DNA of 64,000 bases. Source: an uncultured Opitutia bacterium (GTDB lineage: Bacteria > Verrucomicrobiota > Verrucomicrobiia > Opitutales > Opitutaceae). Positions 1 through 8,387 of this stretch are shown piece by piece (positions within the stretch are counted from its first letter, which is position 1; every line of letters begins with the position of its first letter). The notes under the pieces were generated by a model. That model was not told the origin of the DNA. It did no database searches and saw only the letters and a list, made by a program, of their open reading frames with translations. The stretch is taken from NCBI GenBank assembly GCA_903896015.1, contig CAITWF010000072.1:1-64000 (forward strand). Reading direction: 5' to 3'. The translations under genes were made by a program, and so were the position numbers.

Positions 1-149
1 GCGGCCCAGCTTCAGCGCCGACTCGACCGTCAGCTCCGATGTTCTTGCTACGTTGGCCTCGTCCTTTGGTACGTGTTTCATCCGACACGACTCTACCACC
101 AGAGTCGCCGCCTGTCTTCACGTCCAAGTTAGACATTTACGCATCATCG
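1..149. other. Left-edge segment without a confident gene
   Basis: No gene can be supported here. A minus-strand frame opens with ATG at 81 and runs off the left edge, reading MKHVPKDEANVARTSELTVE..., but its codons (GTA, CCA, GCA, AGA, ACA) are unlike the GC-ending codons of every neighbour. It may be noncoding or transferred DNA. A small inverted repeat (GACTCT, 6-base gap, AGAGTC; 89-106) lies downstream of the ABC ATPase stop and could be a weak transcript end. In an ABC-2 efflux operon, permease genes would be expected next, beyond this edge. Confidence 0.3.
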
Positions 150-1076
150 TCAGGAAAAATTATCCTGTGCCTCGTCCATCAGGCTGATGAACACATCCTC
201 TAGGCCGGAGCGGATTTTTTTCCACTCGTGGCGTGGATCGCGCACGGCGGCGATCGCGGTTTCAATTTTTTGCGCGTCGCGGCCGCTGACGTGCAGCGCG
301 GTGCCGAACGCCACGACCTGCTCGACGCCGTCGCGAATGCGGAGTTTTGCGGCGAGTTCGCGGAGATCGGGGCCGCTCACGGACCACGTCGTGAGCTTGG
401 CCGAGGCAATCACGTCGGCGGTGGTGCCGCGGGCGAGGAGGTTGCCATAGGCGAGGTAGGCGAGTTGATCGCAGCGTTCAGCCTCGTCCATGTAGTGCGT
501 GGTGATGAGCACGGTAAGGCCGCCGGCGGCGAGCGTGTGAATCTCCTCCCAAAACTCGCGGCGCGCCTTTGGATCGACGCCGGCGGTCGGCTCGTCGAGC
601 AGGAGGAGTTGCGGCGAGTGGATGAGACACGCGGCGAGCGCGAGGCGTTGTTTCCAGCCGCCGGAAAGCTGGCCGGCGAGTTGCGCGCTGCGGTTTTGCA
701 GGCCGAGGCGTTCGAGGCTGCGCTGCACCGCGGCGGCGCGATCCGGGACCGCGTAGATGCGCGCGATGAAATCGAGATTCTCGCGGATGCTGAGGTCCTC
801 GTAGTAACTGAACTTCTGCGTCATGTAGCCGACGTTGCGCTTGATCGCGGCTTGGTCGTGGAGGACATCGTAGCCGAGGCACGTGCCGCGGCCGGCGTCG
901 GGCGTGAGCAGTCCGCAGAGCATGCGGATGAACGTGGTCTTGCCCGAGCCGTTGGGCCCGAGGAAGCCGTAGATTTCTCCGCGCTTCACCTGAAGATCGA
1001 TCGTGTTGACGACCGTCTTGGTGCCGAATTTTTTGGTGACGCCGCTGACGTCGATGGCGAATTCCGGCGCGCTCAT
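150..1076 (-). CDS. ABC-2-type efflux transporter ATP-binding protein
   Basis: This is a 308-residue cytoplasmic ATPase that would power an ABC-2 drug or efflux pump. Walker A is GPNGSGKT (40-47), the signature is LSGGW (137-141), Walker B ends in DEP (161-163), and the switch histidine is in ITTHYMDEAE (about 194). The C-terminal ~90 residues match the accessory domain of YbhF/CcmA-like ATPases. It follows the HlyD-type adaptor gene by 6 bases on the same strand, the usual adaptor, ATPase, permease order of YbhGFSR-type pumps. The membrane subunits are not in the window, so the substrate cannot be named. Confidence 0.9.
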   Translation of the reverse strand: MSAPEFAIDVSGVTKKFGTKTVVNTIDLQVKRGEIYGFLGPNGSGKTTFIRMLCGLLTPDAGRGTCLGYDVLHDQAAIKRNVGYMTQKFSYYEDLSIRENLDFIARIYAVPDRAAAVQRSLERLGLQNRSAQLAGQLSGGWKQRLALAACLIHSPQLLLLDEPTAGVDPKARREFWEEIHTLAAGGLTVLITTHYMDEAERCDQLAYLAYGNLLARGTTADVIASAKLTTWSVSGPDLRELAAKLRIRDGVEQVVAFGTALHVSGRDAQKIETAIAAVRDPRHEWKKIRSGLEDVFISLMDEAQDNFS

Positions 1077-1082
1077 CGCTGA

Positions 1083-2033
1083 TTATTTCGCGAGGGACAC
1101 GTCCACGGGCTGGCCGGGGTGCAAATCGCGGGCGCGCGCGGGATCAGTGAAAATCGCCTCGATCATGAAGACGAGCTTCGCGCGGTTGTCGCGGTTGTAG
1201 AGAATCGGCGGCGTGTATTCCGGCTGCGGCGAGAGGTAGCTGATGTGTGCCTCGGCGGGGGCGCCGCCGTCGAGCGCGACGCGCACGGTGTCGCCCGCCT
1301 TGAGCGTGGCGAATTCCGTTTCGTTGACGAAGAAGCGCACTTTCAGATTTTCCGGCGGCAGCAGCGCGACGACAGGCAGCGCGGCGGCGACGAACTCGCC
1401 CTCGCGGTAAAGCGTGTCGTAGACGAGCGCTGCGCGCGGCGCCGCCTGAGATTTCTGGGCGACGTTCCAGTCGGCGCGCTCCTTCGCGGCGAGCGCGGCG
1501 CTGGTATCGGCCTCGGCGGCGGCGATGGCGTCGGTGCGGCCACCCAGCTTCGCGGTTTCGATTTGCGTGGTAAGTTCGTCGACGGCGCGCGTGTCGCGTT
1601 GGTGGGTAAGGCGGGCGCGATCGATGTCGCTGTCGGCGATGACGCGGGTTTTGAAGAGGTTCTCCTGCCGCGCGAGATCGAGCTTTGAAAGTTCGGCGGC
1701 GGCCCGGGCTTGTTCGAGACGGGCAGTGAGCGTGGCGAGTTCGCTCGGGCGCGAACCCTTTTTCAAATCGGCGAGGCGAGCCTGTGCGCCGGCGAGTTGT
1801 TCGGCGGCCTGGCGTTGGGCGGCGAGTTCGGCGCTGCGTTCGAGCGCGAAAAGCGGGGCGCCAGCGGTGATGCGCGCGCCTTTTTGCACGGAAAGCATTT
1901 CGAGCTGTCCGGCAAGCGGTGCGGCGACGTAAACGAATTCGCCCTCAAGGTAGCCCTGCCAGCCGGCCGGACCTTGGCGTGCGCAGCCGGCGAGCGTGAA
2001 TGCAGCGAGGATCGCGAGGAGGACGGTGCGCAT
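1083..2033 (-). CDS. HlyD/YbhG-type periplasmic adaptor lipoprotein
   Basis: This 316-residue membrane-fusion (adaptor) protein should link an inner-membrane ABC pump to the outer membrane. It opens with a lipoprotein signal peptide whose lipobox LAGC puts the lipidated cysteine at residue 17. A biotinyl-lipoyl half motif (GQLEMLSVQKGARITAGAPLF) follows, then a long Ala/Gln/Arg-rich coiled-coil hairpin (about 70-180) and a beta-barrel domain (about 220-316). It is the first gene of the pair with the downstream ATPase (6-base gap). Family assignment is strong; the substrate is unknown. Confidence 0.88.
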   Translation of the reverse strand: MRTVLLAILAAFTLAGCARQGPAGWQGYLEGEFVYVAAPLAGQLEMLSVQKGARITAGAPLFALERSAELAAQRQAAEQLAGAQARLADLKKGSRPSELATLTARLEQARAAAELSKLDLARQENLFKTRVIADSDIDRARLTHQRDTRAVDELTTQIETAKLGGRTDAIAAAEADTSAALAAKERADWNVAQKSQAAPRAALVYDTLYREGEFVAAALPVVALLPPENLKVRFFVNETEFATLKAGDTVRVALDGGAPAEAHISYLSPQPEYTPPILYNRDNRAKLVFMIEAIFTDPARARDLHPGQPVDVSLAK

Positions 2034-2120
2034 AAGAGGAAGGGAGCTAACTCGTGCCTAGCACATGCAAAATCGGGGATTTTGCCAGCCGCGACGGGGC
2101 GCGCGCCGACCGGAGCGGCG

Positions 2121-2942
2121 CTAAGCGGCCGGTCCGACTGCCACGCAATCGTAGAGCACACGACCCGCGGCAAAGGCGCGTGAGCCGACCACGTAAATCT
2201 GGCGGCCCGCCGCTGTGAATGACGGTCCGCCGGCGAGGCGCTGCGTAAGATGATTTTCCTTTTCCAGGGCGGCGACCCAGCCGGGATCCGTTGCGAGCAC
2301 GACGGAAGTGATCGGCCCGGTGAGGATTTGAAAGACGACGACCCTGGCCTCGGGGCGGGCGCCGGGCGCGACTGCCAACTCGGGCGCAGCGGTCGGAGTC
2401 GGCGCGGGTGCGGGCCCCTGCGTTTGCCGGACATCGAGCTTGATCATCCGGGCGACGGCCTCAGGGCCGGTGTCGCCGAGCACGGTGCTCACCCAGTCAA
2501 GCAGGAGATTGCGGACGGCGTTGAGATCGGGCGCGTGCGCGATCGGCTCGATGCCGCCGCTCTTGCGCATCGCTTTCACGAGCGTGGAGATTTCCTTGAG
2601 GTAGACGTTTTTCTGCGCGCCCGGGATGTAATACATCACGACGAGATGCACGGGGAGTCCGTCGGGAGCGCCGTAGTCGATGCCCTGGGCGGACCAGCCG
2701 ACGGCACAGAACAATTCTCCTTCCTCGCGGCGCGCGCGGATGTGCGGCACGCCGACGCCCATGCCGATGCCGGTGTTGCACTCCAGTTCGCGCTTCTGGA
2801 CCTCCTCGATCGTGTCGGTGCCGACCTCGATGTCGGGATTGGCGTCGAGGATGCGCGCGAGAAACTCGAGCGCGCGGGCTTTGCCGGCTTCGGGAAGTTC
2901 GAAGAGCCGGCCTTCCTGCAGGGCGGTAAGGATGCTGCGCAT
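2121..2942 (-). CDS. PTS EIIA (Ntr/fructose-type) domain protein
   Basis: The N-terminal ~150 residues form a PTS EIIA type-2 domain, with the phosphorylatable histidine in GVGVPHIR (His67). Such domains accept phosphate from HPr/NPr, and in the Ntr branch they control ion transporters rather than move sugar. The C-terminal ~100 residues, after a Pro/Ala linker, form a further domain I do not recognise. The start codon lies only 2 bases after the stop of the MgtA-type ATPase, so the two are almost certainly co-transcribed. A regulatory role in cation homeostasis is inferred from that pairing. No EIIB or EIIC partner is visible. Confidence 0.82.
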   Translation of the reverse strand: MRSILTALQEGRLFELPEAGKARALEFLARILDANPDIEVGTDTIEEVQKRELECNTGIGMGVGVPHIRARREEGELFCAVGWSAQGIDYGAPDGLPVHLVVMYYIPGAQKNVYLKEISTLVKAMRKSGGIEPIAHAPDLNAVRNLLLDWVSTVLGDTGPEAVARMIKLDVRQTQGPAPAPTPTAAPELAVAPGARPEARVVVFQILTGPITSVVLATDPGWVAALEKENHLTQRLAGGPSFTAAGRQIYVVGSRAFAAGRVLYDCVAVGPAA

Positions 2943-2944
2943 GA

Positions 2945-5533
2945 TCAGTCGGAGCCGAATTTACGGATGAACCACGTTTTCACCGTGTGCGTGAGCACGC
3001 TGTAGGCGAGCAGGAACGCCACCATCCACGCAAAGAACACCGCCGGCAGCGGCTCGAAGCCGAGGAAGTGCGCCAGCGGCGAAAAGGGCAGCCAGCAACC
3101 CACCGCCATTACCGACAGCGTGGCGAAGAGCATGGTCCAGCTCGCTCGGCTCTGGATGAACGGAATCCGATTCGTGCGGATGATGTGGACGATCAGCGTC
3201 TGCGTGAGGATCGACTCGACGAACCAGCCGGTGTGAAACAGCCGCTCGAACATCGCGCTCGACGTCGTGGCGGCCGTGCCGTCCGCCGGCGCCACGTAGG
3301 CGGCGCAGCCAAAGAAATAGAGCATGAGCCCAAACGTCGCGTAGTCGAAGATCGAACTGATCGGCCCGATGAAGATCATGAATTTCTGGATGCTCTTGAT
3401 ATTCCAGCTGCGCGGCTTCGCGAGGTATTCCTCGTCGACGTGATCAAGCGGGATACCGACCTGCGAGGCGTCGTAGAGGAGATTGTTCACGAGCACTTGA
3501 ATCGGAGCCATCGGGAGGAACGGCAGAAAATACGCGCCGCCGACCACGCTGAACATGTTTCCGAAATTCGAACTCGCGCCCATCTTGATGTATTTCGTGA
3601 TGTTCGCGAACACCCGCCGGCCTTCGATGATGCCGTCTTCCAGCACGAGCAGGCTTTTTTCGAGGAGGATGATGTCCGCCGACTCCTTCGCGACATCGAC
3701 GGCAGTGTCGACCGAGATGCCGACGTCGGCGGCTTTCATCGCCAGCACGTCGTTGATGCCGTCGCCCATGAAGCCGACCACGTGGCCGTTCGCACGGAGC
3801 GTCTTGATGACTTTTTCCTTTTGATCCGGTGTGAGCCGCGCGAAGACATTGGCTTCCTCGACCGTCCGGCCGAACGCCGCTTCGTCGAGCGCGGCGAGCT
3901 GCGGGCCGGTGACGATCTGCGTGATCGTCATGGCAACGTCGCTGCAAACCTTGCGCGTGACGAGCTCGTTGTCGCCGGTGAGAATTTTCACGGCGACGCC
4001 GGAGCGGGTGAGCGCCTCGATCGCCTTGGCGGAGGTCTCCTTGGCGGGATCGAAGAACGCGATGTAGCCGAGGAGCGTCATCTCGGATTCGTCGGCGACG
4101 GCGAAGGTCGATTTAGTTTTGTCGAACTCACGGTACGCGATCGCCAGCACGCGATAGCCGTCGGCGCTGAGGTGGCGGTATTCGTCGAGCAGATCGTCGC
4201 GGATAAGTTTGATGAGCGGGTTGATGTCCTCGTCGACTTGGTAATTTTCGCAGACGGCAGAGACTTCCTCGACGGCGCCCTTGCAGATGAGCACGTGGCG
4301 GTCCTCGTAGTCGATTACGACGGACATGCGGCGGCGTTTGAAGTCGAAGGGGATTTCATCGACCTTCCGGCACTCGCGCTCCACATCCAGATCGGTGTGG
4401 GCGAGGATCGCGCGATCGAGCAGGTTGCGCAGGCCGGTCTGGTAAAAACTGTTCATGTAGGCGTAGCGCAGCACGTCCTCGCTCTGGCGGTTGGTGACGT
4501 CGACGTAGCGCTCGAGCACGACATGATCCTGGGTGAGCGTGCCGGTCTTGTCGGTGCAGAGCACGTCCATCGCCCCGAAGTTCTGGATCGCGTGAAGGTG
4601 TTTCACGATGACCTTTTTTCGTGACATCATCAGCGCGCCCTTCGAGAGGCAGACGGTGATGATCATCGGGAGCATTTCGGGCGTGAGTCCGACGGCGACG
4701 GACAGCGCGAAGAGCAGCGCCTCGGCCCAGTTGTGCTTCGTGAGCCCGACGATCAGGAACGTGATCGAGACCATCACGATCATGAACCGGATCATGAGCC
4801 ACGTGAAATCCTTGATGCCCTTGTCGAAGCTGGTGGCTTCGCGCTTGCCCAGCATTTTTTCGGCGAGCGCGCCGAAATACGTGCGGCTCCCCGTTGTGAT
4901 CACGATGCCGCGGGCGGAGCCGCTGAGGACGTTGCTGCCCATGAAGCACGCGTTGGTGAAATCGAACGGCGCGCGGCCGGTGGGCTGGTTGGCGTCGGCG
5001 TTTTTCTCGACGGGCATCGACTCGCCGGTGAGTGCGGACTGCGAGACGAAGAAATCCTTCGCCGACAAAATCCGCAGGTCGGCCGGGATCAGGCTGCCCG
5101 CCGCGAGGATGATCACGTCTCCCGGCGCGATCTCTTCGAGGGATACTTCGACTTCCTTGCCGTCGCGCAGCGCCGTGACGGTGGTCTTGACGAGCTTCTG
5201 GAGTTTTTCGACGGCGCGCGAGGAGCGCGTTTCCTGCACGTAGGATAGCACCACGCTCAGAAACACCATGCCGCCTACGACGATCGTCGAGCGGATGTCG
5301 TCCATGAGGTAGGACACAGCGGCAATGACGAGCAGCTGGATAACGAGCGGGTTGCGGCAACGTTCGAGCAAGTCGCGGATGAAGGAGTGGCGTCCGCCCG
5401 ACGTCACGGTGTTGGGCCCGGCGGAGCGCAAAGCCTGTTCGGCGCTCTCGGCGCTGTGGCCCGTGCTGGAGGTGCCGAGTTGTTTGCACAACTCTGCTTC
5501 CGGGGCGGTGAAGGGAGCGGGATCGAATTGCAC
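2945..5533 (-). CDS. mgtA: Magnesium-translocating P-type ATPase (MgtA/MgtB type)
   Basis: This 862-residue inner-membrane P-type ATPase (P3B) should import Mg2+. The phosphorylation motif CTDKTGTLTQ places the catalytic aspartate at 328; TGES is in the actuator domain and MGDGIND in the hinge. The C-terminal stretch NNLLYDASQVGIPLDHVDEEYLAKPRSW is typical of MgtA/MgtB and separates it from Ca2+ pumps. Length is slightly below the ~900 of E. coli MgtA. It begins an operon with the EIIA gene. The 246-base leader (5534-5779), shared with a divergent gene, contains a strong hairpin but no regulatory element I can name. Confidence 0.92.
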   Translation of the reverse strand: MQFDPAPFTAPEAELCKQLGTSSTGHSAESAEQALRSAGPNTVTSGGRHSFIRDLLERCRNPLVIQLLVIAAVSYLMDDIRSTIVVGGMVFLSVVLSYVQETRSSRAVEKLQKLVKTTVTALRDGKEVEVSLEEIAPGDVIILAAGSLIPADLRILSAKDFFVSQSALTGESMPVEKNADANQPTGRAPFDFTNACFMGSNVLSGSARGIVITTGSRTYFGALAEKMLGKREATSFDKGIKDFTWLMIRFMIVMVSITFLIVGLTKHNWAEALLFALSVAVGLTPEMLPMIITVCLSKGALMMSRKKVIVKHLHAIQNFGAMDVLCTDKTGTLTQDHVVLERYVDVTNRQSEDVLRYAYMNSFYQTGLRNLLDRAILAHTDLDVERECRKVDEIPFDFKRRRMSVVIDYEDRHVLICKGAVEEVSAVCENYQVDEDINPLIKLIRDDLLDEYRHLSADGYRVLAIAYREFDKTKSTFAVADESEMTLLGYIAFFDPAKETSAKAIEALTRSGVAVKILTGDNELVTRKVCSDVAMTITQIVTGPQLAALDEAAFGRTVEEANVFARLTPDQKEKVIKTLRANGHVVGFMGDGINDVLAMKAADVGISVDTAVDVAKESADIILLEKSLLVLEDGIIEGRRVFANITKYIKMGASSNFGNMFSVVGGAYFLPFLPMAPIQVLVNNLLYDASQVGIPLDHVDEEYLAKPRSWNIKSIQKFMIFIGPISSIFDYATFGLMLYFFGCAAYVAPADGTAATTSSAMFERLFHTGWFVESILTQTLIVHIIRTNRIPFIQSRASWTMLFATLSVMAVGCWLPFSPLAHFLGFEPLPAVFFAWMVAFLLAYSVLTHTVKTWFIRKFGSD

Positions 5534-5653
5534 GCGAGGAAGAGTTCATGCTTCTGGCGCGCCGATTCAAGGCGATTGGAGCGATTGCGGCAGCTTGTCG
5601 CCGATTCTTCACGTAGCGGAATTGCGGCCGGGTCCGGCTCATTGGGTTGATGC

Positions 5654-5679
5654 GGCCGCCTATGATCGCGGAGGCGGCC
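5654..5679. repeat. 8-bp inverted repeat in the mgtA leader/divergent region
   Basis: GGCCGCCT and AGGCGGCC are perfect inverted arms separated by 10 bases. They lie between the divergent mgtA and the secreted-protein gene at 5780, about 120 bases upstream of the mgtA start. There is no T-tract on either strand. It could be an operator or a leader hairpin; nothing in the sequence decides this. Confidence 0.4.
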
Positions 5680-5779
5680 TTGATTCCGCGGTGTCGTGTG
5701 CGGGACTTTGCAGCAGGCGGCTGAAAATCGGCGTCACTTGACGCCGCGGGCGCGCGTCCTAACTTCTCGTTCCCACGCC

Positions 5780-6418
5780 ATGCCGTCCCGCGTCCAACCC
5801 CTGCGCCGTCTTGCCGTCGCCAGCCTCGCGTGGCTCGCGGTGATTCGTGCGGACGCGCAGCTCGCGGCCAAGTCGCCCTTCCTGCCCGTGGCCGGGCCGG
5901 GTGCCGCGGCACCCACGACCAATGCCCCGCTCGAATATCGCGGCCTGATGCAGACGGGCGAGGGCCTCAAGGTCCGCATCGTCGATCCGTCGCGGCGGGG
6001 CGGCGCTTCGGGCGTGTGGCTGCGTTTGAATGAACGCGATCCGAGTTTCGATTTCGTGGTGAAAAAAATCGATGTCGAGCGCGACACCGTGACGCTCGAT
6101 TACCAGGGCCGCCCGCTCACCCTCGCGCAGCACGTCGCGAAAGTTGCCTCGGCTGGAGCGCCGCAGATGCCGCCGCCCGGGATGCCGGGCCCCGCCTCCA
6201 ACGTTCCGCCCGCGATCATGAATTCCGTGGTCGTCAATCCGACGCCCGCCGACGAGCAGCGCCGGCTTGAGGCCGTCGCTTCCGAAGTGGCGCGTCGCCG
6301 GCAGTTGCGCGAACAGGCCGCGCAGCAGGTCGGCCAGGGCGCGCCGGCGGCCTCGCCCAATGCTGCGCTCCGCCCGGCGCCCGGCAATCCGCAGCAACCG
6401 CGCGGCAACCAACCGTAA
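5780..6418 (+). CDS. Secreted protein of unknown function, Pro/Gln-rich tail
   Basis: I do not recognise this 212-residue protein. The ATG at 5780 gives a clear Sec signal peptide (MPSRVQPLRRLAVASLAWLA, cleavage near ADAQLA); the open frame extends further upstream but without hydrophobic character. Residues about 50-115 form a compact beta-rich segment (YRGLMQTGEGLKVRIVDPS, then VWLRLNERDPSFDFVVKKID, then VTLDYQGRPLTL). The rest is low complexity, rich in Pro, Ala and Gln. It is divergent from mgtA and precedes the ABC exporter genes by 91 bases. An exported location is well supported; no function is. Confidence 0.75.
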   Translation: MPSRVQPLRRLAVASLAWLAVIRADAQLAAKSPFLPVAGPGAAAPTTNAPLEYRGLMQTGEGLKVRIVDPSRRGGASGVWLRLNERDPSFDFVVKKIDVERDTVTLDYQGRPLTLAQHVAKVASAGAPQMPPPGMPGPASNVPPAIMNSVVVNPTPADEQRRLEAVASEVARRRQLREQAAQQVGQGAPAASPNAALRPAPGNPQQPRGNQP

Positions 6419-6509
6419 ACCGTGCCGGTTAGTCCGGTGACGGAGTGCGCGCTGGTGCGAAAAATATTTCGTGCGCCGCTGCGCGTCGGCCTGTAGCCTG
6501 CTGGGCTGA

Positions 6510-8387
6510 ATGTCCCTCGTGCCGACACTCTCCGCTGCCACCACAGAAGCGCCCACCAATAGCGCGCTTGTCCGCCGGATGTTCGCGCTCGCGTGGCGCT
6601 ACCGGTTGCACTGCCTCTGGGTGCTCTCACTCCAGCTCGTCCTGCTCACCATGGGCATCGCCGGCCTGAGTTTCACCGGCCTCGGGATCGATTACATCCG
6701 CCACAAGGTTGAGGGCACGCCGCTCGCGCAAAACCGCCTGCACCTCACGCTGCCTGAAACGTGGACTTACTGGCAGGTGCTCGGTCTCCTCGCGGGCCTC
6801 ATCCTCCTGCTCTCGCTTCTCCGCGCGGTGTTCAACTACGTCTACACCGTCTCCGTCAACCGCCTTGTGCAACAGCGCCTCGTCGTCGATCTGCGCGGCG
6901 AGGTTTACGACAAGTTGCAGCGGCTGAGCTTCCGCTTCTTCGACGCCAACAACACCAGTTCGATCATCACGCGCGTGACGAGCGATGTGCAGAGCGTCCG
7001 CATGTTCGTCGATCAAGTGCTCATCCAAAGCGTGATCATGGTAATCTCGCTCACGGTTTACGTGATCTACATGGCGAGCCTGAGTCCGGGTCTCACGCTC
7101 GCCTGTCTCGCGACCACGCCGCTCCTCGCGCTGCTCTCCGCGTGGCACACCCGCCACACCCAGCCCGAATACGCGCAGAACCGCACGCTCGTGGAGCGCA
7201 TGATTCAGATTTTCGTCGAGAGCCTGTCAGGCATCGCTGTCACAAAGGGCTTCGGCCGCGAGCCCGAGGAGCGGAAAAAATTTGAAACCGCCAACAACGC
7301 CGTACTCACGCAGCAGCATGTGATTTTCTGGCGCGTGAGCCTCTTCTCGCCGGTCATCGGCTTTCTCACGCGCATCAACATGATGGTGCTGCTCGCCTAT
7401 GGCGGCTGGCTCGTGATTCACGGGCAGCTCCCGCTCGGCACCGGCCTCGTCGTGTTCGCCGGCCTGCTCGAGCAGTTTTCCGGGCAGGTCAATAACGTCG
7501 CCACCATCGTCAACTCCGTGCAGCAGTCGCTCATCGGCGCGCGCCGGGTGTTTGAAATCCTCGATGCGCCGATCGAAATCAAGAATGCGCCCGACGCGAT
7601 CCGCCGTCCCAAGCTCACGGGCCGCGTGACCTTCGAAAACGTTTCCTTCACCTACGACGGCGCCGAGGCCGTCGTCCGTGATATCGATCTCGAGGTGAAG
7701 CCCGGCCAATGTGTCGCGATTCTCGGCGCGACGGGCGCCGGCAAGAGCGTCCTCATGAGCCTCATCCCGCGCTTCTTCGATCCGACGGCGGGCCGCGTGC
7801 TGCTCGACGGCCTCGACGCTCGCCAGCTCCACCTCGACGATCTGCGGCGCAACATCGGCCTCGTGTTTCAGGAAAGCTTTTTGTTTTCCAACACCGTCGC
7901 GGCCAACATCGCCTTCGGCCACCCCGAGGCGACGCGCGCGCAAATCGAGAAGGCCGCCCGCATCGCCGCCGCGCACGATTTTATTTCGGCGCTCCCGCAA
8001 GGCTACGACACGATCCTCGGCGAGAGCGGCAACACTCTCTCGGGCGGCCAGCGCCAGCGCCTCGCGATCGCGCGCGCCGTCCTGCTCGAGCCCGCGATCC
8101 TCCTGCTCGACGATCCGACCGCCGCGATCGACAGCGAGACGGAGCACGAAATCTTCGAGGCGCTCGATCGCGCCATCGCGGGGCGCACGACGTTCATCGT
8201 CGCGCACCGGCTGAGCACGCTGCGTCGCGCGGACTTCATCATCGTGATGGAGGACGGCCGCATCGTGCAGCGCGGCACGCATGAGCAGCTCATGCGCGAG
8301 CCCGGACCCTACCTGCGCGTAGCCAACCTGCAGTTGGTCGACAACCGCGAACTTGTGCAGCTCAAGCTCAAGGAGGGCGCCGCATGA
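6510..8387 (+). CDS. Heterodimeric ABC exporter, subunit with degenerate Walker B
   Basis: This is a 625-residue fused membrane/ATPase subunit of the MsbA/LmrA/BmrC type. Six transmembrane helices lie in about 30-320 and the nucleotide-binding domain in about 365-600. Walker A lysine is K412 in GATGAGKS and the signature is canonical LSGGQ (510-514). Walker B reads LLLDDPT, so the catalytic glutamate is replaced by Asp535. The gene overlaps the next subunit by 4 bases (ATGA). In known asymmetric exporters such as TM287/288 this Asp marks the non-hydrolysing site. The substrate (lipid, drug or peptide) is not evident. Confidence 0.9.
   Translation: MSLVPTLSAATTEAPTNSALVRRMFALAWRYRLHCLWVLSLQLVLLTMGIAGLSFTGLGIDYIRHKVEGTPLAQNRLHLTLPETWTYWQVLGLLAGLILLLSLLRAVFNYVYTVSVNRLVQQRLVVDLRGEVYDKLQRLSFRFFDANNTSSIITRVTSDVQSVRMFVDQVLIQSVIMVISLTVYVIYMASLSPGLTLACLATTPLLALLSAWHTRHTQPEYAQNRTLVERMIQIFVESLSGIAVTKGFGREPEERKKFETANNAVLTQQHVIFWRVSLFSPVIGFLTRINMMVLLAYGGWLVIHGQLPLGTGLVVFAGLLEQFSGQVNNVATIVNSVQQSLIGARRVFEILDAPIEIKNAPDAIRRPKLTGRVTFENVSFTYDGAEAVVRDIDLEVKPGQCVAILGATGAGKSVLMSLIPRFFDPTAGRVLLDGLDARQLHLDDLRRNIGLVFQESFLFSNTVAANIAFGHPEATRAQIEKAARIAAAHDFISALPQGYDTILGESGNTLSGGQRQRLAIARAVLLEPAILLLDDPTAAIDSETEHEIFEALDRAIAGRTTFIVAHRLSTLRRADFIIVMEDGRIVQRGTHEQLMREPGPYLRVANLQLVDNRELVQLKLKEGAA

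Noticed and set aside
2987-4624. Long plus-strand frame (545 codons) opposite mgtA
   Set aside because: It lies wholly antisense to a well-supported P-type ATPase, is Arg/Glu/Asp-rich in the way GC-rich shadow frames are, and has no family resemblance.
5534-5779. Possible Mg2+ riboswitch before mgtA
   Set aside because: The leader has a hairpin, but I see none of the short leader-peptide or M-box elements that would support a named Mg2+ sensor.
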